NCBI RefSeq assembly: GCF_022347285.1
Contig: NZ_JAKRND010000004.1
Span: forward strand, 62,001-126,000
DNA length: 64,000 bases
Source of the DNA: Corynebacterium sp. ACRPH
GTDB taxonomy: Bacteria; Actinomycetota; Actinomycetes; Mycobacteriales; Mycobacteriaceae
Direction of reading: 5' to 3'
Shown: positions 47,201-54,250 of the stretch, one piece after another
Numbering within the stretch: position 1 is the first letter of the stretch
How the letters are laid out: each line of letters starts with the position of its first letter
Notes under the pieces: generated by a model
Seen by the model: only the letters and a program-made list of their open reading frames with translations
Told to the model about the DNA's origin: nothing
The model's database searches: none
Made by a program: the position numbers and the translations under genes

Positions 47201-47782
47201 ATGACCCCACGGCTCTACCGCACCTTTTCTTTAACGCTTGCGCTGGTCTTCCTCTGGGTTGGCGCCCCGCCTACACACTTGCCAACTGCAAGTTCCCAAC
47301 CCTCTACCGCCCAAACTGGCACGCCCCAACCCGATGCGTCCCGCATAGTCCGCTCCCATAGGCTGCCGACTGCGCGGGATGCGCAGGTGATCCGCGCTGC
47401 GGACATTCCCGATGCCGTGTGGGAGCCGGGTCACCGGGGCGTGGATCTGCAGGCATCTCCCGGCCAAGTGATCGTAGCCAGCCGGGGTGGCACCGTTGCT
47501 TTCGCTGGCGTGGTCGCTGGCACGCCGGTGGTCTCCATCAGCCACGCAGATGGAATTCGCACCACCTATGAGCCCGTCGTGGCGCGCGTACGGGCCGGAC
47601 AAAAAGTTCGCCGGGGCGAGACCATCGGCGTGTTAGCTGATGTCACCACTTTGCCTGATTATGCCCGGAAGTCCCCGGGGCTTTCCTGGGGCGCCAGATT
47701 CGAGGGCAAGGGGCGGGTGTATATCGACCCGATGACGCTCCTCGGTTCCGTGCGGGTCAGGCTCTGGGATGTGCCTGGTTAA
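47201..47782 (+). CDS. Secreted M23/LytM-fold protein, catalytic site degenerate
   Basis: 193 residues: a signal peptide (TFSLTLALVFLWVGAPPTHLPTA) and a LytM fold. The first zinc motif HRGVDL is intact near residue 79, but the positions that carry the HxH pair read SHADG...TTYEPV and LSWGAR, where active relatives have LHWG, so the second His is missing. A scaffold or amidase-activator role (as with EnvC) is more likely than hydrolysis. Encoded between rpsB and xerC, as is Rv2891 in M. tuberculosis. The 3' end overlaps xerC by 26 nt. Confidence 0.85.
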   Translation: MTPRLYRTFSLTLALVFLWVGAPPTHLPTASSQPSTAQTGTPQPDASRIVRSHRLPTARDAQVIRAADIPDAVWEPGHRGVDLQASPGQVIVASRGGTVAFAGVVAGTPVVSISHADGIRTTYEPVVARVRAGQKVRRGETIGVLADVTTLPDYARKSPGLSWGARFEGKGRVYIDPMTLLGSVRVRLWDVPG

Positions 47783-48665
47783 AGACGGCCTTCAGGCGCT
47801 CGGTGCCGACGTGGGTATAGATCTGTGTGGTGGACATGTTCGAGTGGCCGAGGAGCTCCTGCACCACGCGGAGGTCCGCCCCGCCCTCCAGGATTGCCGT
47901 GGCCGCGGAGTGCCGCAGTCCGTGGGGAGATAGGCGCGGGCCGGGGCCGGCCTGGGTTGCACGGTTCACCACTGTGCGCACCTGGCGGGGATCAATGCGC
48001 TTGCCGCGCACGCCCACGAAGAGGGCTGGGGTGCCTTTTGCCATGTCCTCGCGCACTTCGAGCCACTTTTCAAGGGCTGTCACCACGGTGGCTCCGAAGG
48101 GAACAACGCGAGTCTTGCTGCCCTTACCAGTTACGCGTAGGAGGCGGTTGGAAAAGTCCACGTCGTTCACGTCGCAGCCGGTCAGCTCGGAGACGCGGAT
48201 GCCGGTGGCGTACAGCAGCTCGACCATGGCCCAGTCGCGGATGGCGCTGGGCGTGGATGCATCGGCCTCGGGCTGCAGGCCGTTGAGCATGTCGGAGGCC
48301 TGGTCGGCGCGCAGCACGCGCGGCAACGTGCGCTGCGGCTTCGGAGCCTTCAGCGCGGCGACCGGGTTGGCCTGCACGAAGCCGCGGTGGGCAAGGAAGG
48401 CTCCGAAGCCCCGCATGCTGGAGGCCAGCCGGGAGAGGCTGGCCCGGCTGGCGCCGTTATCGACCGCCCAGCCCAGCACGTCACGGGCGCGGTCCAGGTC
48501 GAACTCCTCGATGCGCTCTAGGCCTTCCAGCGCGCTGTCGAGGTCCCGTCGGTAGGCGCGGATCGTGTTCTCGGAGCGCCCGACCACGTGGCGCAGGTGC
48601 TGCTCGTAGTCGTACAGCGCAGACCACAGCGACGCCGTGGTGCCAGTGGGACGGGAGTTGCTCAT
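47757..48665 (-). CDS. xerC: Tyrosine recombinase XerC
   Basis: Resolves chromosome dimers at dif together with XerD. 302 residues: N-terminal SAM-like domain and a C-terminal catalytic domain with the whole active site: Arg157, Lys181, His248, Arg251, His274 and the nucleophile Tyr283 (ATGIRVSELTG, GKGSKTRVVP, HGLRHSAAT, LGHSNMSTTQIYTHV). TAGATT (48677-48672) is exactly 6 nt before the ATG. Convergent and overlapping with the M23 gene; dprA lies 17 nt upstream. XerD versus XerC is judged from its place near rpsB. Confidence 0.93.
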   Translation of the reverse strand: MSNSRPTGTTASLWSALYDYEQHLRHVVGRSENTIRAYRRDLDSALEGLERIEEFDLDRARDVLGWAVDNGASRASLSRLASSMRGFGAFLAHRGFVQANPVAALKAPKPQRTLPRVLRADQASDMLNGLQPEADASTPSAIRDWAMVELLYATGIRVSELTGCDVNDVDFSNRLLRVTGKGSKTRVVPFGATVVTALEKWLEVREDMAKGTPALFVGVRGKRIDPRQVRTVVNRATQAGPGPRLSPHGLRHSAATAILEGGADLRVVQELLGHSNMSTTQIYTHVGTERLKAVFNQAHPRA

Positions 48666-48671
48666 GCGACC

Positions 48672-48677
48672 AATCTA
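48672..48677 (-). promoter_or_regulatory. -10 element TAGATT of xerC
   Basis: Minus-strand TAGATT ends 6 nt before the xerC ATG; leaderless spacing. Confidence 0.5.
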
Positions 48678-48682
48678 GCCGG

Positions 48683-49873
48683 TCACTCGACCCTTATCCA
48701 GCGGTCTGCCTCCCTCCGGAGCCTGCCCATGGCCTCCAAGTCGCGCAGGCAGCGGATCACCGTGCGGGCGGGCAAACCGGTGGCCTCCACCAGTTGCGGC
48801 AGTCTGCCTTCGGGACCTTTGCCGCTCGGCAAGGCTGCGGCGTCAATAATGGCGAGGTGCTCCCAGCTAGGTAGGAACGAACGATCCTCCTGGCCTAGCC
48901 CCAGCGCCATCTGCTCGCCGAGAGGGGTGAGCTCCTCGATCAAGTCACGGGCGTTGACGGCCAGGGTGGCGCGGGCGGTGCGAATGCGATCGAGGCACCC
49001 GAGGGAAGCGTGGGAGGTGACGGGGCCGGGGACGGCAAAGGTGGGCTTCACGAAGGCCTCGGCCCAGTTGAGGGTGTTGAGGGCTCCGCTACGCTGCGGG
49101 GCCTCCACCACCAGGGTCGCCTGTCCGAGCGCCGCCGCCAGACGGTTGCGGGTGAGGAAGCGATGGCGGGCCGGCGGAGTGCCTGGTGGATACTCGCTGA
49201 TGAGCATTCCGCCGGCGGCGACGATCTGCTCAAACAGGTCCCCATGCGCCTTTGGGTAGGAAACGTCGAGCCCACAGGCCATGACCACGACGGTGGGCAT
49301 CTTGGATTCGAGGGACGCGCGGTGGGCGATGGCGTCGATGCCGATCGCACCTCCGGAAATCAGGCTGAAGCCCGCGTCCGCGAGGTCTCCCGCGAAGGAC
49401 CGGGTGACCTGTTCGCCGTAACGTGTGGCGGCGCGGGTGCCCACGACAGTGACCGAGCGGCGTACCAGCGCATCCAGGCGCGTGTCTCCGCGCACCCACA
49501 AGGCGAAGGGTGCCGCCGCCTGGCCGCGGACGGAGGAATCGTGATCCGCACCCGAATCGGCCATGCGGACGAAACTGGCGGTCAGTTCGCTCGGCCACTC
49601 ATCGTCCTCCGGGGTGACCAACCGCCAGCCGCGGGCGATGGCCAGCTCCGCGTCGCGGGTGGGGTTCTGCTCGTAGCGCTGCGAGGTCGAGTCCGCCAAC
49701 GCGTCCGGCAGCTTCCCGCCCCGGCGTGCCAGGGCTTCTGCTACGGATCGCACGTCCGCGGGGCCGGCCTGCTCCCAACCGTTGGGCCACAGCATGTCCA
49801 ACACGTCGAGGCGCGAAGCCTCTATGACCCGACGCACGTAGACCCACTCCAAAAAATTTTCCTGGGTCGTCAT
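48683..49873 (-). CDS. dprA: DNA-processing protein DprA/Smf
   Basis: Binds incoming single-stranded DNA and loads RecA during transformation; its role in non-competent bacteria is unclear. 396 residues: Rossmann core with VTVVGTRAATRYGEQ, SGGAIGIDAIAHRASL, VVMACGLDVSYPKAH, ISEYPPGTPPARHRFLTRNR and a C-terminal winged helix. ATG at 49873 overlaps the comM stop (ATGA). An A6T4 tract at 49851-49860 encodes residues N-F-L right after the start. Confidence 0.94.
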   Translation of the reverse strand: MTTQENFLEWVYVRRVIEASRLDVLDMLWPNGWEQAGPADVRSVAEALARRGGKLPDALADSTSQRYEQNPTRDAELAIARGWRLVTPEDDEWPSELTASFVRMADSGADHDSSVRGQAAAPFALWVRGDTRLDALVRRSVTVVGTRAATRYGEQVTRSFAGDLADAGFSLISGGAIGIDAIAHRASLESKMPTVVVMACGLDVSYPKAHGDLFEQIVAAGGMLISEYPPGTPPARHRFLTRNRLAAALGQATLVVEAPQRSGALNTLNWAEAFVKPTFAVPGPVTSHASLGCLDRIRTARATLAVNARDLIEELTPLGEQMALGLGQEDRSFLPSWEHLAIIDAAALPSGKGPEGRLPQLVEATGLPARTVIRCLRDLEAMGRLRREADRWIRVE

Positions 49874-51411
49874 CGCTGCACCTCTACCAATTCCCTGTCT
49901 GCCCCGAAGAGTTCCACCGCGTCGCTGATGTGCCCCAGGTGCGGGGCGGAGGCGCGGTCGAGATCCGCGAGAGTCCAGGCGACCCGGATGGTCCGGTCCA
50001 CCCCTCGCTGCGTGATCGTGCCGGTGCGCAGCATGTCCTCCAGCAGAACGGAGCCGGATTCGTCCACGCCCACCTGTCGCAAAATTTTTCCGGGCACCAG
50101 CGCGTTGCTGGCGGTACCCCACCGCTGGCGGGCTCGATCCCTGGCTTCGGCCACCCGTTCGGCGACGGCGGCGCTGGCCTCGCCTGAGCTGCTTAGCGCC
50201 TCAATCTGGGGCCTGCCCGTGGTGGTGGCGAATACGTCCACCCGGTCGCGCAGCGGGCCGGAGAGCTTCGCCTGATACCGCAGCCGCGCCCCGGAGGGGC
50301 AGGTGCAATCTAACGGCAGCTCCGCGCCACACGGGCAGGGGTTGGCGGCCATCACCAGTTGAAAGTCGGCGGGGAAGCTGGAGATTCGGTTCGCTCGCAT
50401 AAGCTCTACGCGGCGCAGCTCCATGGGCACGCGCAGGCACTCCAGGCTATCCCGGCGCGCCTCGCTGACCTCGTCGATAAACAGCACTCCGTGGTGGGCC
50501 AGGCTCACGGCCCCGGGTACGGGTACGCGCCCGCCACCGATGAGTCCCGCCGGGGTCACGTTGTGGTGCGGCGCGATGAACGGCCGCTGTCCTGCGAGCA
50601 CCTCCGGCAGGCTCCCCTTCACCCCCGCCAGGGAGTGCACGCTGGCGGCCTCCACCCGCTCGGTATCGGTCATGGGCGGCAGGATCCCCGGCAGGCGTTC
50701 GGCCAGCATTGATTTGCCACTTCCGGGCGGCCCCGTCAGCATTAGGTTGTGTCCCCCGGCCGCGGCCACCTCCACCGCCCGGCGGGCGGCGGGCTGTCCC
50801 ACAACTTCCGCTAGGTCCCCCACTGGGCGGGGCGGGGCGTACTCCCCCGGGCACGCCTCTGGCAGCTCTCCCCCGCGCAGCCAGTCGATGACTGTGCCCA
50901 GGTTCGGGGCCACCAGCACACTCACGCCCCCGTCGCTCGCCGCCGCTGCCTGCGCCGCCTCCGCTGCCTCGCTTTCGTTTCCCACGGGCACCACGACAGT
51001 GGAAAAGCCCTCCATCGCCGCGGCCAGCACCAGCGCGAACACTCCCTGCACAGGGCGGATCTGCCCATCCAACCCCAGCTCCCCCACCAGGATCGTCTGG
51101 GCTAGTCGCCCTGCCCCCAGCGCGTCATCCGCCACTGCGGAGAGCATCGCGCACACCATCGCCAGGTCGTAGCCCGCCCCCTGCTTCGGCAGCCCGGCGG
51201 GCGACAGGCTCATCACGGTCCGCGACCCCGGCCACCCCACGCCAGAGTTCTTCAGCGCCGACCGGATGCGATCCTTCGCCTGCACCACCGCGGTATCCCC
51301 CATGCCCACGATTGATATTCCGGGCAGCCCCCTGCTCACGTCGCACTCGACGGTGATCACGGTCCGTCTGGTCCCCTCCAGCGCTATCGACTGCGCATGC
51401 CCCACGGCCAT
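49870..51411 (-). CDS. comM: ComM/YifB family Mg-chelatase-like AAA+ ATPase
   Basis: Hexameric helicase that aids branch migration in recombination in competent species. 513 residues: N-terminal Lon-like ChlI domain (VECDVSRGLPGISIVGMGDTAV), Walker A GPPGSGKSMLAE near residue 222, Walker B VLFIDEVSE, and a zinc-finger-like CPCGAELPLDCTCPSG. Coupled to yraN (3 nt) and dprA (overlap), a group widely conserved. An A4T5 tract (50081-50089) lies in the region encoding G-K-I-L-R. Confidence 0.95.
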   Translation of the reverse strand: MAVGHAQSIALEGTRRTVITVECDVSRGLPGISIVGMGDTAVVQAKDRIRSALKNSGVGWPGSRTVMSLSPAGLPKQGAGYDLAMVCAMLSAVADDALGAGRLAQTILVGELGLDGQIRPVQGVFALVLAAAMEGFSTVVVPVGNESEAAEAAQAAAASDGGVSVLVAPNLGTVIDWLRGGELPEACPGEYAPPRPVGDLAEVVGQPAARRAVEVAAAGGHNLMLTGPPGSGKSMLAERLPGILPPMTDTERVEAASVHSLAGVKGSLPEVLAGQRPFIAPHHNVTPAGLIGGGRVPVPGAVSLAHHGVLFIDEVSEARRDSLECLRVPMELRRVELMRANRISSFPADFQLVMAANPCPCGAELPLDCTCPSGARLRYQAKLSGPLRDRVDVFATTTGRPQIEALSSSGEASAAVAERVAEARDRARQRWGTASNALVPGKILRQVGVDESGSVLLEDMLRTGTITQRGVDRTIRVAWTLADLDRASAPHLGHISDAVELFGADRELVEVQR

Positions 51412-51414
51412 TGG

Positions 51415-51777
51415 TCACCACACCCCCTCGACGTGCTCGCGCACGCCGTCCGGTCCGACGTCGATCACATCCACGCGCAGTCCCCCGGAAAACTGCACCC
51501 CCTCGCGATTCTGCTCCAGCCACAGCCCGGCCAGCGTGCGAATCCGCCTGAGCTTCCGCGGCCCCACCGCCGCCACTCCGCCCCCGTCGGAGTCCGAGGC
51601 GCGATACTTCACCTCGATGAAAGCCAGGTCGTCCTCGGGTGTGCGCGCCACCAAGTCCAGCTCCCCGTAGCGGGTATAGAAGTTGCGGTCCAGCACCTCA
51701 TACCCCGCCCGCTGCAGATACTCAGCCGCCAGGTCCTCCCCCAGGTTCCCCACTGCTCGCTTGTTCGCCGCCGTCAC
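51415..51777 (-). CDS. YraN/UPF0102 endonuclease-like protein
   Basis: 120 residues. Restriction-endonuclease-like core: [29 protein letters not shown] and FIEVKYR supply the E-x-n-D-x-n-ExK pattern. Function unclear; its place beside dprA and comM suggests a role in DNA uptake or recombination. GTG at 51777 ([10 protein letters not shown]) has GGGGAGG 7 nt upstream; the longer ATG version would read through that site. Confidence 0.88.
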   Translation of the reverse strand: MTAANKRAVGNLGEDLAAEYLQRAGYEVLDRNFYTRYGELDLVARTPEDDLAFIEVKYRASDSDGGGVAAVGPRKLRRIRTLAGLWLEQNREGVQFSGGLRVDVIDVGPDGVREHVEGVW

Positions 51778-51864
51778 TAGTCGCCCTCCCCTTTTCGTGA
51801 TCCGGCACCGGTTCTTCACGCCCGGTACCTGATTCACAAGTGTGGGACATCATCCCCGTGGGGT

Positions 51865-51881
51865 GGCGTCATAAAAAGAAA
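51865..51881 (+). repeat. Dispersed motif copy E (variant)
   Basis: Reads GGCGTCATAAAAAGAAA, identical to copy B except T for CC after GGCGTCA. Intergenic between yraN and the DUF2469 gene (171-nt gap). Confidence 0.45.
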
Positions 51882-51887
51882 CAGAGA

Positions 51888-51922
51888 CAACAAAAGTCCA
51901 GGGGGCTGTGGAAAACCCCTGG
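51888..51922 (-). terminator. Probable terminator after the DUF2469 gene
   Basis: On the minus strand CCAGGGG (51922-51916) pairs with CCCCTGG (51904-51898), loop of 11, followed by ACTTTTGTTGT. Lies 27 nt after the DUF2469 stop. Confidence 0.65.
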
Positions 51923-51948
51923 GCTGTGAATAAGCGGAAAGGTGCAGG

Positions 51949-52254
51949 TCAGTCCGGCAGTTGCAGCTCGGGTTTGTCGAGCTCCTCGATGTTTACGTCC
52001 TTGTAGGTGATTACGCGCACGTAGCGGACGAAGCGGGCGGGGCGGTACATGTCCCACACCCAGGCATCGGACATGCGAACCTCGTAGTAGACCTCCCCGC
52101 CGGAGTTGCGCGGGATCAACTCGACGGCGTTGGCCAGGTAAAAGCGGCGCTCGGTCTCCACAACGTAGGAAAACTGGCTGACCACGTCGCGGTACTCGCG
52201 GTACATCGACAGCTCGACGTTTGCCTCGTAGTCGTCTAGTTCCTCAGCGCTCAC
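51949..52254 (-). CDS. DUF2469 protein
   Basis: 101 residues, acidic, unknown function. The family pattern is clear: SAEELDDYEANVELSMYREYRDVV and RRFYLANAVELIPR, then DAWVWDMYRPARFV. It is one of the most conserved small proteins in Actinobacteria and nearly always follows rnhB, as here (4 nt). GTG at 52254 starts the conserved block; an ATG 29 codons upstream lies within rnhB. Confidence 0.88.
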   Translation of the reverse strand: MSAEELDDYEANVELSMYREYRDVVSQFSYVVETERRFYLANAVELIPRNSGGEVYYEVRMSDAWVWDMYRPARFVRYVRVITYKDVNIEELDKPELQLPD

Positions 52255-52258
52255 GGAC

Positions 52259-52885
52259 TTACCCTCGATCCTTTCCCTTAAGCCATTGCTGGTGCGCAGC
52301 GGCCACGTTCCTGTAACTGTAACGGTGATAAGGGGTGCCACCGTGTAGGCTCACCGCAGTCATGTGCGCCTTGGTGCCATAGCCCTTGTGACTAGCCAAA
52401 CCATACCCCGGGAACTCCTCGTCGAGCGTTCGCAACACTCGATCCCTGGAAACCTTTGCCAGCACACTTGCCGCGCTGATGCATTTGGCCATCTGGTCGC
52501 CCTTCACCACGGGCAGGTGCGGCATGGGCAGGCCGGGGACCTTCACCGCATCCGTCAGCACGTAGCCGGGCTGTACGTGCAAAGCAGCCACAGCACGCCG
52601 CATGCCGGAGACGTTCGCGTGCTGAATGCCGAAGCGGTCGATGTCTGCGGCGCTAATGTGGATGATCGAGTAGGAAACGGCGACGTCGCGAATGACGTCG
52701 TACAGTCGCTCGCGGGTCTTCTCCGTGAGCTTCTTCGAGTCGGTCAGGCGGTCCAGCCCAGCTCCGTCCAGGTCGGCAGGAAGGATGCACGCTGCAATCG
52801 AGATCGGCCCGCAGCACGCACCACGCCCAGCCTCGTCCACCCCCGCGACAGGCCCCAGCCCCGCGGCCTCTAGCTCGCGTTCCAC
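52259..52885 (-). CDS. rnhB: Ribonuclease HII
   Basis: Removes ribonucleotides from RNA-DNA hybrids and single misincorporated ribonucleotides. 208 residues with acidic active site in AGVDEAGRGACCGP (Asp17, Glu18), YVLTDAVKVPG (Asp about 112) and KGDQMAKCISAASVLAKV (Asp about 130). Follows lepB by 27 nt and precedes the DUF2469 gene, the standard rplS-lepB-rnhB order. Confidence 0.96.
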   Translation of the reverse strand: MERELEAAGLGPVAGVDEAGRGACCGPISIAACILPADLDGAGLDRLTDSKKLTEKTRERLYDVIRDVAVSYSIIHISAADIDRFGIQHANVSGMRRAVAALHVQPGYVLTDAVKVPGLPMPHLPVVKGDQMAKCISAASVLAKVSRDRVLRTLDEEFPGYGLASHKGYGTKAHMTAVSLHGGTPYHRYSYRNVAAAHQQWLKGKDRG

Positions 52886-52912
52886 CTTAACTCTTGAGCG
52901 GCTCTGGCGGCT

Positions 52913-53710
52913 CTAGCCCTGGATGGGCAGGGAGTCCACGCCGCCGATGCGGCTGAACGGCAGCAGAATGGTCTCGACCTCGCCGACGATGTTCTCCACA
53001 GGGATGGTTCCCTGGTGCTCGTCGCCCATGTGCGCGCGGGAATCCAGCGAGTTGGTGCGATTGTCGCCCATCACCCAGACAGCGTCGTCCGGCACGGTGA
53101 CGGGCCCGAAGTAGTCGCCCTGGCACTCCTTGGAGCCCGTGGTCGGGTCGATCGGGTTCGCCGGTGGGTTCATCGTGTAGGAATCGTCGACCTTCTTGCC
53201 GTTGACCATGATGCCCGGGTCTCCCTCCTGGCACTGCACGGTCTGGCCACCGGTGGCGATCACGCGCTTGACCAGGGTGTTTTCGTCCGGCGCGACGATG
53301 CCGATGGTGGCGCCAAGGTTCTGCAGCCCACGCACCACGTCGTTGGAGCTGCGGCGGGAGGTGTATTCCTCGTTCCAAGACTCAGTTCCGACGAAAACGA
53401 CGACATCGCCCGGGTCGGGCATCTTGTCGCCGCGGTAGGCCAGTTTGTTCACGAAGATGCGGTCGGGCGTGCAGCCCACACAGCCGTGCAGCGTCGGCTC
53501 CATCGACTCGGAAGGAATCAGGTACATGCGGCCCACAAAGTTATTGAAAGCGCCCAGCACCAGCATCGTCACCAGGATGATGATCGGCATCTCGACCCAC
53601 CAAGGGTAGGTCTTTTTCTCCTTCTTCTTTTTTGGTGACGCCCCCTGCTCCGGCTGCGCTGCAGCCTCATCGGGCGCGTTAGGGTCGTTGGGTTCCTGTC
53701 GATGAGTCAC
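52913..53710 (-). CDS. lepB: Signal peptidase I
   Basis: Cleaves signal peptides of exported proteins at the outer membrane face. 265 residues: a cytoplasmic N-terminus with a Lys run (SPKKKKEKK), one membrane segment (MPIIILVTMLVLGAFNNFVG), then the Ser-Lys dyad IPSESMEPTL (Ser69) and LVKRVIATGG (Lys148), and the GDNRTNSLDSRAHM box. GTG at 53710 is chosen because TATCCT (53724-53719) lies 8 nt upstream; a longer reading runs over the rplS terminator. The Lys-rich stretch is encoded by copy C of the dispersed motif. Confidence 0.94.
   Translation of the reverse strand: MTHRQEPNDPNAPDEAAAQPEQGASPKKKKEKKTYPWWVEMPIIILVTMLVLGAFNNFVGRMYLIPSESMEPTLHGCVGCTPDRIFVNKLAYRGDKMPDPGDVVVFVGTESWNEEYTSRRSSNDVVRGLQNLGATIGIVAPDENTLVKRVIATGGQTVQCQEGDPGIMVNGKKVDDSYTMNPPANPIDPTTGSKECQGDYFGPVTVPDDAVWVMGDNRTNSLDSRAHMGDEHQGTIPVENIVGEVETILLPFSRIGGVDSLPIQG
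53621..53644 (-). repeat. Dispersed motif copy C, inside lepB
   Basis: Minus strand reads GGCGTCACCAAAAAAGAAG, in frame as A-S-P-K-K-K, again with TCA CCA AAA codons. Confidence 0.6.
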
Positions 53711-53741
53711 AAGGAACGAGGATACCAGTGGGGCGAACAGC

Positions 53742-53773
53742 AAAAAACCCAGCCACGAAAGTGTGACTGGGTT
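53742..53773 (-). terminator. Rho-independent terminator of rplS
   Basis: Minus strand: AACCCAGTCACAC, short loop, GTGGCTGGGTT followed by TTTT. It starts 22 nt after the rplS stop and precedes the lepB promoter. Confidence 0.85.
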
Positions 53774-53795
53774 GATAGCACTTAGGGGGTAAGTA

Positions 53796-54137
53796 CTAGA
53801 TGCGCTCCTTGATGCGGGCTGCCTTGCCGCGACGCTCGCGCAGGTAGTACAGCTTCGCACGGCGGACCTTACCGCGGGACAGGACGTCGATGCGGTCGAT
53901 GTTCGGGGAGTGAACCGGGAAGGTACGCTCCACACCGATGCCGAAGGAGACCTTGCGGATGGTGAAGGTCTCGCGGATGCCGGAGTTCTGGCGGCGGATC
54001 ACAACGCCACGGAAAACCTGCAGACGGGACTTGGAGCCCTCGATAACCTTGACGTGAACGTCCAGGGTATCGCCGGCACGGAACTCGGGAATGTCGTCGC
54101 GCAGCTGAGCTGCGTCAACCTTATCAAGAATGTGCAT
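53796..54137 (-). CDS. rplS: 50S ribosomal protein L19
   Basis: Ribosomal protein at the 30S-50S interface. 113 residues, the standard length: [40 protein letters not shown] and [20 protein letters not shown]. The ATG follows AAAAGGATTTCATCC. The 113-nt gap to tex probably holds its promoter and leader; I see no firm -35/-10 pair. Confidence 0.98.
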   Translation of the reverse strand: MHILDKVDAAQLRDDIPEFRAGDTLDVHVKVIEGSKSRLQVFRGVVIRRQNSGIRETFTIRKVSFGIGVERTFPVHSPNIDRIDVLSRGKVRRAKLYYLRERRGKAARIKERI

Positions 54138-54250
54138 GGATGAAATCCTTTTGCTCGTCTGGATAGAGGATCCTCGCGGCTTTTCGCGTTACCTGCGCGC
54201 CTACGGGTTCGTACCCACAACAGAAATTAACTTGAGTAGTATGACACCGA

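Noticed and set aside
51907-51933. TGTGGAAAA and TGTGAATAA, DnaA-box-like sequences between yraN and the DUF2469 gene
   Set aside because: The first is the loop of a terminator hairpin and both are weaker matches; not counted as a DnaA cluster.
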